Shown: positions 8,406 to 17,444, numbered from the stretch's first letter. The stretch is 64,000 nt of DNA from WRHT01 sp031550525 (GCA_031550525.1 JAVBON010000013.1:22889-86888), one strand, 5' to 3'. The notes: generated by a model from the letters alone, not told the origin. Made by a program: numbers and translations.

Positions 8406-10830
8406 TTTTGGTTTCCACCTTTTTCTTTTTTCCACGGCACAAAAAAGGCACCAGCAAAAGCACGGCGAAAATTTCGGCGCTCAGGCCAAAAAAAGTCACG
8501 CTGCCAAGCTGATACAGTACCGGATGCTCGGCCAGAATAAGCACGCCCAACCCGGCCAGCGTTGTCAGGCCGGAAACCAAAATGGAGCGGAAAGCGCCTA
8601 TGCTGCTATCCGCCGCCAACTCGTGCAGCATAACTATGCCATAGTCCGCGCCCAGGCCTATAACCAGGGTCATGGCCGCCGCGCCGGACAAGGTAAGGTT
8701 GTCTCCGCTTGCAAAGGTCCAGGCAACAACAGAGGCCAGGCCGAACAATGGCGGCAGGCAAGAGAGCATTACCAGCAAGGGTTTGCGGAAGCAGATAAAA
8801 AGCAGAATAAAGCAGACCACGGATGCAATTGGCAGCAGGGTAAGCTCTTGGTTAAAGGCGGTGGAAATGGCGTTGGCCAGGCCGTCCACCGAAAAGAGCA
8901 TGGTATTCTCGCCAAGCTCCGGCGGAAGTTGCTCTAAAGGCATGCCTTTTGTGCTAAAGGTAAGCACATGGTATTCGTTGTCTCTGTAAACGCTCATCCA
9001 CCAAAGCAAATCGCCCATGCCCGCCTGATAAATCAGGTTAAGCATGCTGGATTCGGTAATATTATCGTAGGCGGCGAAGTTTGTATCAAGCTGCTGGCGC
9101 AGCCAGTCGGTAAAAGGCTTAAAGGCTGAAGGCTTGAAGCCGTTTGCGGCAGCGGCTTTATCCAGATTTGTTAAAATGGATTCGCCGTTGGCCGTCATAA
9201 ACTTGCGCCAGTTTTCAATATTTTTCTTCTGCTCGTGCATTGGCGGCAAAATATCGGCCAGGCTGAACACCAGGTTGCCTTCTTGCTGGCGCAAATACCC
9301 TGCAAGCTCCGCTGCCTGAGTAAGGGCGGCGTCTTGCGTGGAGGCCGAATTTGTCCAGACCAGCGGTTCGTGGGTTTTGGTCCAGTGCGAGCGCAGTTCG
9401 GCAATTTCAGCCTGGATTTTTTCCGTGTTAACGCCCATTTTCTGCACCGAGCTGTCAAAGGGAATATGCTGCAGGCCCACGGCACAGCCTACAAGCAACA
9501 ACACCCACAAGGCTATTATAGTAATCGGGTTGGGGTTCAGTTTATCAAGGCCGTCCACGCAGGGGGCTTCTTCCGGCGGCAGCGGCGGCTTATCCATCCA
9601 GGGGCAATAGGGCAGCACTATGGTGGCCAGGGTAAGGCCCACCAGCAGCGAGCACGAAGCGAAAAAACCCAATTGCCGCAAGGCCGGAATGCCCGAGAGC
9701 AGCAGCACCAAAAAGCTGGACATGCATAAACTGGCGCTGAAAACCATGGGGCGCGCCAATGCGCCAACCACCAGCGGTTTAGCCCTGTTTTGCCGCCGCA
9801 GACCAAAATGTATGAGCACGGCGTAATCTTCGGCCATACCCAGCACAGCCGCGCCAAAACCCAAGGCCAGCCCGGCCGTTTGCGGCCAGATGAGCGACAT
9901 GGCGCTTCCGGCAAGAACAACCGCCACCACGGGCGTGAGCATGAGCCAGATAATGCCCAGGGAACGAACGGTAACCAGATAAATTACCGCCAAAAATAAT
10001 ATGGAAAGAGATATGGTGAGCTTAAGGTCACGCTCTATGGTCACGGCGTTTTCAGCGGTATAGCGCGGTCCGCCAACCACCATGGTGGTAATTTTTCCGT
10101 CATATGGCCCAAGAAGTTCCTTGAGCTTTCCCTCCATCAGCAACATGATATCGCGGGCGTTCTCGGCATCATACATGCCGCTTTTAGGGCGCAGCACCAG
10201 CAAAAGGTGCTTGCCATCGGCCGAAACCGGGTAGGCCTGCACGGTGCTGGGGTCAAAACCCGTGCCCTGGAACAAATCAGGATCCACCATTTTGCTGAAA
10301 AGGCTTAAAAAGCCCAGCGGGTCGCTGCGCAAATATTCTTTGGGCGCAAAGCCATACAGTCCGGACATGGCCCTATGCACGCCCAGCACCGATTCATTTA
10401 TGGCTTCCGGTGTGATTTTACCCTGCAACTGCGCACTGGTATCCTGATCAAACACATAGGGGAGCATTTGCAGCAGATACCCCGGCAAGGGAAGCCCCTT
10501 AAGGGTATCTTCTTCCATAAACTCGCTCAGGCCTACATCCAGCGCGGCGGCGATTTTTTCCATATCGCCAACGTAACTGTCGTTAACCGCGCTAAACTCC
10601 ACCATCATTACGCGCGAGCTGGGGTTTATATCCAAAAGCTGCCCCATGCGCGAAAGCTGCTTGGATGAATCCGGCAGCAAAGAGGCTATGGAAAGATCGA
10701 GATTGGTATTGTAAAAACGCACGCCGGCCAGACATATGATTATGCCGGCCACCAGCAGGACAATTTTCTTACGCGGCTCCAAAAAAGAGGTGACCGCATA
10801 AAAAAATTGAGAGATGAGCGAGTTGCGCAT
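8398..10830 (-). CDS. MMPL/RND-family exporter (APE lipid exporter)
   Basis: An 810-residue protein with RND/MMPL topology: one N-terminal TM (residues ~20-40), a large periplasmic loop (~40-265), a block of TMs (~266-420), a second periplasmic loop (~450-630) and a second TM block (~640-800). Family-like membrane stretches are GFGAAVLGMAEDYAVLIHFG and LVIGLGADYGIVMLHELA, with the acidic residues (EDY, ADY) expected for proton coupling. MMPL proteins in APE clusters are taken as exporters of the lipid-linked polyene. It is flanked by a LolA-like carrier and a lipoprotein, making an export module. It starts 11 bp after the LolA-like stop. Confidence 0.88.
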   Translation of the reverse strand: MRNSLISQFFYAVTSFLEPRKKIVLLVAGIIICLAGVRFYNTNLDLSIASLLPDSSKQLSRMGQLLDINPSSRVMMVEFSAVNDSYVGDMEKIAAALDVGLSEFMEEDTLKGLPLPGYLLQMLPYVFDQDTSAQLQGKITPEAINESVLGVHRAMSGLYGFAPKEYLRSDPLGFLSLFSKMVDPDLFQGTGFDPSTVQAYPVSADGKHLLLVLRPKSGMYDAENARDIMLLMEGKLKELLGPYDGKITTMVVGGPRYTAENAVTIERDLKLTISLSILFLAVIYLVTVRSLGIIWLMLTPVVAVVLAGSAMSLIWPQTAGLALGFGAAVLGMAEDYAVLIHFGLRRQNRAKPLVVGALARPMVFSASLCMSSFLVLLLSGIPALRQLGFFASCSLLVGLTLATIVLPYCPWMDKPPLPPEEAPCVDGLDKLNPNPITIIALWVLLLVGCAVGLQHIPFDSSVQKMGVNTEKIQAEIAELRSHWTKTHEPLVWTNSASTQDAALTQAAELAGYLRQQEGNLVFSLADILPPMHEQKKNIENWRKFMTANGESILTNLDKAAAANGFKPSAFKPFTDWLRQQLDTNFAAYDNITESSMLNLIYQAGMGDLLWWMSVYRDNEYHVLTFSTKGMPLEQLPPELGENTMLFSVDGLANAISTAFNQELTLLPIASVVCFILLFICFRKPLLVMLSCLPPLFGLASVVAWTFASGDNLTLSGAAAMTLVIGLGADYGIVMLHELAADSSIGAFRSILVSGLTTLAGLGVLILAEHPVLYQLGSVTFFGLSAEIFAVLLLVPFLCRGKKKKVETKNG

Positions 10831-10841
10831 AACGGAAAATT

Positions 10842-11504
10842 CTATTTCCTGATTAAGTTGTAAAAATCTATTTTGGTGTAATCTTCGTCAGCTTCGTATA
10901 AATACAACTGCTTAACATCCACATTATTTGAGTCGAAAATAACCTTGAACTCGTTAACGGGGCTGCCTGGTATGCGTATGCTGGGCGTAAGCATGATGGT
11001 GAGCGGGGCTTCTGACATAAGCCTTATTGTGTAGTTTTTTTTCAGAACGTCTATGTCAAGGTTGGTCCAGGTTATCAGGTGCTCGGCTATAACCTTGGCG
11101 ATTACGTTTTCGGGCGAGCCGCTGTGCGAGCTTACGTTTTCACGCGCTGCCGCCCCCGCGTTTGAACCAGACTGCGGAGCATACCAGAGCGAGGCCTTGC
11201 CGTTTTTATAAATCAGCCCGGAGGCCACAGGCTTGGTATATTCCCACTCCAGCTCCAGCGGAGCCTTGAAAATAAAAAAACCTTCAGAGACAAGCTGCTC
11301 ATCCATAAAGGTTATAACCTTGGTCTGGACAAAATCGCTTTTTATATAGCTTGTTTCTTTGGTTGCTCTGGCAAGGCGCTCAAGGTAGCCGTTAAGGGTT
11401 TCTTGCGCTTCAGCCCCAAACGCGGCCGGAGCCCAGCATAATACAAAAAGAAAAACAAGCAGAAGGTCTGGACGGTGGGGATAGAATTTACATCTATGAG
11501 ACAC
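10842..11504 (-). CDS. LolA-like periplasmic lipoprotein carrier (APE)
   Basis: A 220-residue secreted protein. GTG 11504 is chosen because it follows the upstream stop by one base and is preceded by TTGGAG. The signal peptide is HRPDLLLVFLFVLCWAPAAFGA. The mature part has LolA-like beta pattern: YIKSDFVQTKVITF, LELEWEYTKPVASGLIYK and KIDFYNLIRK. It probably ferries a lipidated product across the periplasm between the MMPL exporter and an outer-membrane acceptor. A reading from an ATG at 11624 would lie inside the dehydratase gene and is rejected. Confidence 0.75.
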   Translation of the reverse strand: MSHRCKFYPHRPDLLLVFLFVLCWAPAAFGAEAQETLNGYLERLARATKETSYIKSDFVQTKVITFMDEQLVSEGFFIFKAPLELEWEYTKPVASGLIYKNGKASLWYAPQSGSNAGAAARENVSSHSGSPENVIAKVIAEHLITWTNLDIDVLKKNYTIRLMSEAPLTIMLTPSIRIPGSPVNEFKVIFDSNNVDVKQLYLYEADEDYTKIDFYNLIRK

Positions 11505-11505
11505 T

Positions 11506-11976
11506 TCAGGCTCCAAGCATTTTTTGGACTTCGTCCGCCGTGGGGCAGTAGACTTTAAGCTGGCCTTCCGCCAGCAGCGCTCCGCCAAGGCGAACCTCGC
11601 TTTGCACCACGCTGAACTCGCCAAGCGCGGCTGTTATGGACACATTAGTAAGCAGCTCGTCGCCAATTTTGGCGCTGCCGGAAAAATTGAAACGTTTAAG
11701 GGCCACCAGAAAGCCAAGGCGCTTTTCAGCGCCGCTCTGGCCGGAAAGGGCAAGCTGCAACCCGGCTATGGCCGCAAAACTTTGGGCGGCTACTTCAAAC
11801 AAGCCTGGGGCCAGCACGTTGCCGGATGCATCCAGCACGGGCCAGGCTGATTTTACCAAGCTGCGCGCCTCACCACGGGGCAGACCCTCCTCTGGCTCCA
11901 GCAAACGCACAAAATCCACCAACAGCATGGGCGGACGGTGTGGAATAAAATCAATGGCCGGGCGCCAGTCTTGCAT
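11506..11976 (-). CDS. FabZ-like 3-hydroxyacyl-ACP dehydratase (ApeP-like)
   Basis: About 156 residues beginning MQDWRPAIDFIPHRPPMLLVD. IPHRPPMLL carries the histidine-containing loop typical of this hotdog branch, and LAPGLFEVAAQSFAAIAG supplies the central helix with the acidic residue. Later strands are FSGSAKIGDELLTNV and GGALLAEGQLKVY. It dehydrates 3-hydroxyacyl-ACP during polyene extension (inferred). ATG 11976 matches the family N-terminus; an upstream ATG at 12078 would add 34 non-conserved residues. Confidence 0.75.
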   Translation of the reverse strand: MQDWRPAIDFIPHRPPMLLVDFVRLLEPEEGLPRGEARSLVKSAWPVLDASGNVLAPGLFEVAAQSFAAIAGLQLALSGQSGAEKRLGFLVALKRFNFSGSAKIGDELLTNVSITAALGEFSVVQSEVRLGGALLAEGQLKVYCPTADEVQKMLGA

Positions 11977-12109
11977 CGCAGTGCTCGCAGTATCGCTGTT
12001 AAATTGGGCTAGCCGTAGTAACCGCGTGGTAACATGGCAATTAAGCAATACGTTATATGGAAAGTTCATTTTTTTCAATAAAATGAATAACCATAATAAT
12101 ATTTAACTG

Positions 12110-12520
12110 TTATTTTGCCTTTTCCGTAAGAATCATAGTCAGATGATACTGAATGCGCTGATCAAGCCGTTGCACCCATACGTTGTAGTTGCGGTGTATT
12201 TGGCCGTCTGGCGTGGCGCGCAGGTTTTCGCTATCTTTATACCAAATAACATAGGTTAAATCGGTATAGTGTATACGCGCCACCGCCTTGTGCGAGCGTA
12301 CACGCAACACCGCCTCGAAGTCGCCCTTGTACACCTCGTTAATCTTCCAGCCCATATCGGCGGCAGCCAGCAGAATAGCGTTTCGCACGTCGCTGGCCTC
12401 AAGGTGTATGTCGGACATGGTGTGCTGCACCTCGTACACCGGGGCCAGTCTGGAGCAGGCGCCGAGGAAAAGCGCCAAAAAGCAAAATAGCGGCAAAAAA
12501 ACATGTTTCATGGCATTCAC
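12110..12520 (-). CDS. Small lipoprotein of the APE-like cluster (paralogue 1)
   Basis: 136 residues with a clear lipoprotein signal, LFCFLALFLGACS (lipobox LGAC, Cys ~22). The mature domain pattern AILLAAADMGW ... ARIHYTDLTYVIWYKD ... NVWVQRLDQRIQYHL matches the neighbouring gene 12591-12974 (AIVTAAGELEW ... NNWMRYLDKRIRLYL), so the two arose by duplication. It should sit in the periplasm on a membrane. No described function is recognised; its place among the export genes suggests a role in envelope assembly of the polyene. Confidence 0.7.
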   Translation of the reverse strand: MNAMKHVFLPLFCFLALFLGACSRLAPVYEVQHTMSDIHLEASDVRNAILLAAADMGWKINEVYKGDFEAVLRVRSHKAVARIHYTDLTYVIWYKDSENLRATPDGQIHRNYNVWVQRLDQRIQYHLTMILTEKAK

Positions 12521-12590
12521 TCAAAACCCGGCAAGCCTGACCCAAGGCAAGCCAATACGGGCACAGCCCCGGCCATGCCCAATGCCCGCC

Positions 12591-12974
12591 TTACAAATAC
12601 AGACGAATTCTTTTATCCAAGTATCTCATCCAGTTGTTCACGTAGCGGTTGTTTATACTGCCTTCTCCGCCGGTGCGCTCCGCCTTTTGCCGGATAATGG
12701 AATAAGACGACGCGCTGTATTTTACATGCACCACAACAAGATGGTTTCTGTTGTTCAAAGTCAGCTCGGCGGTGTCGGAAGATATGTCCTTATAGTCCCA
12801 CTCAAGTTCTCCGGCGGCCGTAACAATGGCCGCGCGCACCTGCTCCCGGCTGCTTGCGTTGACGGGTTTATCCATAATATCCATCGGTTTGGCAGGGGCG
12901 CAGCCGCCCATAAACGCGGCCGATATCAGCAATGCGAACAGAAAGGGCATTAACTTCGAAAAAGACGTCTTCAT
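12591..12974 (-). CDS. Small lipoprotein of the APE-like cluster (paralogue 2)
   Basis: 127 residues starting MKTSFSKLMPFLFALLISAA, with lipobox MGGC (Cys ~25). Its start overlaps the acyltransferase stop (ATGA). The mature domain is a diverged copy of the protein at 12110-12520, sharing the alternating beta pattern and the C-terminal W-x-x-x-LDxRI signature. The longer reading from 13148 lies inside the acyltransferase gene and lacks the signal peptide at its N-terminus, so it is rejected. Function unknown. Confidence 0.7.
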   Translation of the reverse strand: MKTSFSKLMPFLFALLISAAFMGGCAPAKPMDIMDKPVNASSREQVRAAIVTAAGELEWDYKDISSDTAELTLNNRNHLVVVHVKYSASSYSIIRQKAERTGGEGSINNRYVNNWMRYLDKRIRLYL

Positions 12975-13723
12975 TTTCGATCCTCGCTGGCGGCATGTTC
13001 GTCCAGCGCCTTGGCAATGGCCTCGCGGGCCAGGTCGCGCAGGCGCAGGTGAGGTTTTTCCTCGCCCTTGACCGCATCCGGCCTTATGGGGTCGAGTACC
13101 GATATTTTTATTTCTTGCGGCCTGGCCGCAAAAGTGCCTGCCGGGCATACGGCTATGGTATCATGAAAAACCATGGGCACTATAGTGGCGTTGCAGCTTA
13201 CCGCCACCCGGAACATGCCCGCGTAAAACCGTTGCAAATTGCCGGTGCGTGTTCTGGTGCCCTCCGGAAAACAGAAAATTGTGGTCCCTCCGGCCAAAAG
13301 CGCCCGGCAACGCGCAACCAGGGCCTCGTTATCCGGCGCTCCGGTTTCAATATACTCGGCAAGGCGCATGATTGGCGCAAAAAAAAATAATTTGCGAAAC
13401 GGCCAGGCCTGCACCACCTGCACGGTATTACGCGCCCCCTGCGCCGAAAAGGCGTACATATCCAGAAACGACTGATGATTGGCCACTATAATGCACGGCC
13501 CAAGGGCAGGATCAAGCCGGGGGGTAAGCATGCGCACAGGCATGACCGGACGCCACAGCAACATAGCCAGCGAGCCGTAGCAAAATATAAACCTGCGTGC
13601 CACAACGTGCAGATTTTGCCTCAGCAGCCAAAAAAGAGCAATTACAAAGGGAGCGGCCAGCAAAATAAAAAGCGTGGCCGCCAAAAGCACAAACCAGAAA
13701 TACGCGCGCTTTAAAAGCATCAT
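12971..13723 (-). CDS. PlsC-type 1-acyl-glycerol-3-phosphate acyltransferase (APE)
   Basis: 250 residues with an N-terminal TM (FWFVLLAATLFILLAAPFVI) and the two acyltransferase motifs NHQSFLD (NHX4D, residues ~82-88) and FPEGTRTR. This family acylates lysophospholipids at the inner membrane. In APE clusters a PlsC-like enzyme is thought to build the lipid anchor. It lies 15 bp downstream of the second ACP, which could be its acyl donor. With the LpxL-like gene at 4435-5358 the cluster has two different acyltransferase families. Confidence 0.85.
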   Translation of the reverse strand: MMLLKRAYFWFVLLAATLFILLAAPFVIALFWLLRQNLHVVARRFIFCYGSLAMLLWRPVMPVRMLTPRLDPALGPCIIVANHQSFLDMYAFSAQGARNTVQVVQAWPFRKLFFFAPIMRLAEYIETGAPDNEALVARCRALLAGGTTIFCFPEGTRTRTGNLQRFYAGMFRVAVSCNATIVPMVFHDTIAVCPAGTFAARPQEIKISVLDPIRPDAVKGEEKPHLRLRDLAREAIAKALDEHAASEDRK

Positions 13724-13738
13724 TGCGACCGTTCCGGC

Positions 13739-14002
13739 CTAGATGTTTATGGTTCCGTCACCGGCCAGCCTAGCGATAAACTCGTAAACGTCGTTCAGTG
13801 TTTTCACATGCTGCACTTGCGAGCGATCCGCCAGCTTGAAGTGAAAAGCCTTTTCCAACGCCAGAATCATATCAACCATATCAAGGCTATCCATGCGCAG
13901 GTCTTCGCGTATATCCGCTTCCGGCTTAAGCAACTCTTGGTCAAGTTCAAATTCTTCACCCAAGGCGCTGTTCACGGTTTCAATAATGTAGTTCTTATCC
14001 AT
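13739..14002 (-). CDS. Acyl carrier protein (APE ACP 2)
   Basis: 87 residues with the attachment motif DLRMDSLDMVDMILALE (Ser of DSLD). It lies 14 bp after the stop of the 14017-15246 ketosynthase. It differs clearly from ACP 1 (DSID, 3943-4203), so they are not a recent duplication and probably serve different steps. Confidence 0.88.
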   Translation of the reverse strand: MDKNYIIETVNSALGEEFELDQELLKPEADIREDLRMDSLDMVDMILALEKAFHFKLADRSQVQHVKTLNDVYEFIARLAGDGTINI

Positions 14003-14016
14003 AACTGCCTGATTTG

Positions 14017-15246
14017 TTAGATCATTTTTACAACAAGGGAAGCATTAACCCCCCCAAGGCCGAAACTGTTTTTCAAAATAAACCGGCCGTCAAAACGCGT
14101 ATGCCTGGCCGATACGTTAATGCCGCCACAGCGTTTGTCCAGCTCGCGCAGGTTGCGCGTGCCAAGCACCTTGCCTTTGTGGGCCGCGCAAATGCTGGCT
14201 ATAAGCTCCACCGCGCCGCTGGCGGCCATGGTGTGCCCCATGTAGCCCTTAAGGCTGTTTACAATTACTTTGTCGCCAAAAACATCGGCAATGGCGTTAC
14301 CTTCCGCAATATCGCCATGTTCCGTGGCGGTGGCGTGCGCATTGACAAGGCTTATGTCGGAAACCGCCACCCCCGCGTCGGCCACGGCATCGCGCATGCA
14401 ACGGATAATTGACGCGGAATCAGGCGAAACGATGCTGAGAGGGGAGGAATTGGTGGCAAAGCCCAACACCTCGGCCTGCGGCCTGGCCCCTCTGGCCATG
14501 GCCGCTTCATAATCTTCCAGCACGAAAATGCCCGCGCCCTCGCTGCACACAATGCCGTCGCGCCCGGCATCAAAAGGGCGCGCCGCGCTGTCAGGGTCCG
14601 CATTATGCGTAGCCGCGCCAAGCCTGTCAAAAGTGGCCGGAAAAAGACCGTGAAATTCCTCCGCCCCGCCGCACAACATGCGGGTTTCGCGTCCGGATAA
14701 AATGGATTCGTAAGCCATACCCAGCGCCTGCAAACCGCCGGCGCAGGCGGAAGAAGGCGAAAGGCAGCGTCCGGTCAGCCCAAGGCTGACGGAAAGGTTT
14801 GAGGGCACGGCATGGCTCATTACCTTGAAAAATACCGTGCTGCGCACCTCGCTTACATCTTTGGTGACCAGATAGCCCTTGAAAAAATCTTCCAGCGCGT
14901 TGGCGCTGCTTATGGTGCTGGCTATGGACGTACCCATGGCGCAATGTTCCGGCGCCAGGGGGAGCGAAGGCTGCACGCCAGCTTGAGCCAGGGCCTCGCG
15001 CGCGGCCATAAGGGCCATTATGCTCATGTGCGACATGGAGCGGCGGTGCTCGCGCGGTATAACCTTGGCGTCAAAGGCTGGAGCCTTTCCCGCCACCTTG
15101 GCTTGCATGCCGTTGACCTGGTCGTTTTCACCCATCAGCGTCAGGGCGCAGGCATTTTGCAGCATGCCGTCAAGCATTGGCCCTATGCCCCAGCCAAAGG
15201 GCGAAACCACGCCCATGCCGGTAATAACAACTCTACGCTTTGCCAT
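14017..15246 (-). CDS. Beta-ketoacyl-ACP synthase (APE ketosynthase 1)
   Basis: A 409-residue FabF-type enzyme from ATG 15246 (MAKRRVVITGMGVVSPFG). The catalytic residues are Cys in SSACAGGLQALG, His in NAHATATEHGD and His in GYMGHTMAASG. Its start overlaps the FAD oxidoreductase stop by 14 bp. The longer reading from 15369 adds a Trp/Cys/Pro-rich stretch that is antifamily and lies inside the oxidoreductase gene. It is a candidate for the elongating ketosynthase that pairs with the chain-length factor at 1747-2721. Confidence 0.87.
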   Translation of the reverse strand: MAKRRVVITGMGVVSPFGWGIGPMLDGMLQNACALTLMGENDQVNGMQAKVAGKAPAFDAKVIPREHRRSMSHMSIMALMAAREALAQAGVQPSLPLAPEHCAMGTSIASTISSANALEDFFKGYLVTKDVSEVRSTVFFKVMSHAVPSNLSVSLGLTGRCLSPSSACAGGLQALGMAYESILSGRETRMLCGGAEEFHGLFPATFDRLGAATHNADPDSAARPFDAGRDGIVCSEGAGIFVLEDYEAAMARGARPQAEVLGFATNSSPLSIVSPDSASIIRCMRDAVADAGVAVSDISLVNAHATATEHGDIAEGNAIADVFGDKVIVNSLKGYMGHTMAASGAVELIASICAAHKGKVLGTRNLRELDKRCGGINVSARHTRFDGRFILKNSFGLGGVNASLVVKMI

Positions 15247-16708
15247 TGCGAAAATCCTCAAAAATATCGTCAAAGCCAATAAGCAACCCGGCGGCCACAG
15301 CGGCGGACACAAGCACGCCCAAAAGCCCCGGCAATACAATGCCCTGCCCGGCCAGAACCAGATTTTCAACTCTGGTGCGGGGCAAAACCGGTATTTGCGT
15401 CAAACTGTGCAGCACGCCGTAAATACTGCCGGTGCCGCCATGCACCCAGTCGCGCATGGTGTAGTCGGTGGAACTGCATACAAGCTCAAAATCGCCCAGT
15501 TCCGGGGCATAGGCCTTAAGCCGCTCCAGGGCCCAACTCTCACACTCCGCTTTACGTGCGGCATAATCTGGGTGGCGTTTAGCACTTTTTAACGCCGGGG
15601 GCAAATCATTGCTGCCGTCAATTCCGCCGGGCAGGCCCATTGTGGCCACCACCGCGTATTTTCCATCGCTGTCTGGCTCGTTTGCGCTAAGGGTTATCCA
15701 GGTTTTATCGCCAAAAGGCGCATGAAAAATATCTTGAATAAAATCGGTAGCACACAGATATACAAAGCGGTTGGCTGCAAAGTTGGAAGAGGTGGTTCCA
15801 TATATGGTAAAACTGCGCTCGGTGTCGCGCAAGGCGCGCAAATGGGATGCCATGGAAGGCCGCAACGCCCCTTCCGGCAGCATATCCGGCAAATGTGAAG
15901 GGTGCCCTGTGTAAACGCAGGCCTCACAAGCCAGCTCCTCGCCATCGGCAAAGCGCACGCCGCTCACCCGCCCGTTTTCCGTCAAAATATTCCGCACGGC
16001 ACGGCCCGTAATGACTTTTACCCCGCAAGAGGCAAGCTCCGTTTCAAAAGCATCGACCAAAGCCTTGCCGCCGCCGGCAATGGTGTGCAAATCTTCAAAC
16101 ATGGCGTGGCTTACCAGCGCGAATTCATCCAGCGAGAGTTCTTGCGGCGCGGTACCCATAAAGACGCAGTGCGAGGCCAAAATGCTTTTAAGCCGCTCGG
16201 GCAGGCCCATGGCGTCAAGATACCCCCGCAAGCTCCGGCCGCCCTGCATGGTGGAAAAATCAAAACCTACCTTATCTGGGTTGGTAAAAGCCGAGTGGTT
16301 GAATTTATCTTTCATATCCGCAAAAAACAGGCGCACCTGCTCTTTATGCTCCGGCCAAACGAGGGCAAAAGCCTCAGCAACCGCGTTGGCGTCTTGAGGC
16401 AGACAAAAATCCATGGCGGAACCGCTCATAAAACGGTACAGCTCTATACAGTCTGGTCGCATTGGCACAAGCCGCAGATGCTTTAAAACACCCACCATGC
16501 GCAAATAACGGCTAAGAGCGCCGGACGGCCCCAAAGCCCCGGCGCAATGAAAGCCTGTATCAAAATGATGCCCCTGCCTGCTGAAACCGCGCAACAAAGG
16601 CGCAATGCGCTTTTGCGCCTCGCACAGCACCACCTCGCGCCCGCGGCGCGCCAGCATAATGGCGGCGCCCATTCCAGCGGCGCCGGACCCAATAACTATT
16701 GTACGCAT
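15233..16708 (-). CDS. FAD-dependent oxidoreductase, phytoene desaturase/retinol saturase-like
   Basis: A 491-residue protein with the N-terminal dinucleotide-binding fold GSGAAGMGAAIMLARRG (residues ~8-24) and a C-terminal FAD-contact region LVLAGQGIVLPGLLGVLVSA. Overall it looks like the CrtI family, which works on conjugated polyenes. It lies between the ketoreductase (1 bp gap) and a ketosynthase (14-bp overlap), so it belongs to the operon. The classical E. coli/Vibrio APE clusters, as I recall them, have no such gene. It may saturate, desaturate or isomerise the polyene, or act on the aryl head. The family is confident; the reaction is unknown. Confidence 0.75.
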   Translation of the reverse strand: MRTIVIGSGAAGMGAAIMLARRGREVVLCEAQKRIAPLLRGFSRQGHHFDTGFHCAGALGPSGALSRYLRMVGVLKHLRLVPMRPDCIELYRFMSGSAMDFCLPQDANAVAEAFALVWPEHKEQVRLFFADMKDKFNHSAFTNPDKVGFDFSTMQGGRSLRGYLDAMGLPERLKSILASHCVFMGTAPQELSLDEFALVSHAMFEDLHTIAGGGKALVDAFETELASCGVKVITGRAVRNILTENGRVSGVRFADGEELACEACVYTGHPSHLPDMLPEGALRPSMASHLRALRDTERSFTIYGTTSSNFAANRFVYLCATDFIQDIFHAPFGDKTWITLSANEPDSDGKYAVVATMGLPGGIDGSNDLPPALKSAKRHPDYAARKAECESWALERLKAYAPELGDFELVCSSTDYTMRDWVHGGTGSIYGVLHSLTQIPVLPRTRVENLVLAGQGIVLPGLLGVLVSAAVAAGLLIGFDDIFEDFRNGKA

Positions 16709-16709
16709 T

Positions 16710-17444
16710 TTATATATACAGCCCGCCGTTAATGCCTATAATCTGGCCGGTTATGTAAGAAGCGGCGTCAGAACACAAAAAACGCACGCATCCGGCTACT
16801 TCTTCGGGCTTGCCTATGCGGCCAAGGGGGATCATGGGGGTAATTTTATCCAGGGGGAGCCCGGAGGTCATGTCGGTTTCGATCATGCCCGGAGCCACGG
16901 CGTTAACAAGTATGTTGCGTTTGCCAACCTCACGGGCCAAGGCCTTGGTGGCCCCTATCACGCCCGCCTTGGCGGCGGAATAGTTTACCTGACCGGCATT
17001 ACCCATCTGGCCGGACACCGAGACCATATTGACCACGCGGCCTTTGCGGCGGCGCAGCATAAGGGGCAGAACGGCCCGCGTGACATTGAAAAAGCCACCC
17101 AAATGCACGGATAAAACCGACGACCAGGCCTCGTCGGACATAAGCCCGAACATGCCATCGCGGGCAAAACCGGCGTTGTTCACCAAAATATACGGAACTG
17201 TCTGCTCCAGCAGGCCTTCAAGGGCCGCCCTTACGGCGTTGCCGTCGGTCACGTCAAAGCGCAAAAGCGTGCACTTGCGCCCAAGTGCCTCCACCTGCGC
17301 GGCCACGCCCCCAGCCGCCTCGTCATTGGACTGATAATTAAGCCAGATGTCAAAGCCATCGGCCGCAAGCCCAAGAGCCACCGCAGCTCCTATGCCACGG
17401 CTTGCGCCGGTAATCAGAGCTGTCTCAGCAGTTTTGCCTTCCAT
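16710..17444 (-). CDS. 3-oxoacyl-ACP reductase, FabG-type (APE ketoreductase)
   Basis: 244 residues of the short-chain dehydrogenase family. The NADP site is ITGASRGIGAAVALGLA, followed by NNAG (ILVNNAGFA) and the catalytic triad Ser/Tyr/Lys in MVSVSGQMGNAGQVNYSAAK. It reduces the 3-oxo group after each condensation. It is the first gene of the cluster in the direction of transcription; about 200 bp of A/T-rich DNA upstream should hold the promoter. It likely corresponds to ApeQ. Confidence 0.9.
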   Translation of the reverse strand: MEGKTAETALITGASRGIGAAVALGLAADGFDIWLNYQSNDEAAGGVAAQVEALGRKCTLLRFDVTDGNAVRAALEGLLEQTVPYILVNNAGFARDGMFGLMSDEAWSSVLSVHLGGFFNVTRAVLPLMLRRRKGRVVNMVSVSGQMGNAGQVNYSAAKAGVIGATKALAREVGKRNILVNAVAPGMIETDMTSGLPLDKITPMIPLGRIGKPEEVAGCVRFLCSDAASYITGQIIGINGGLYI

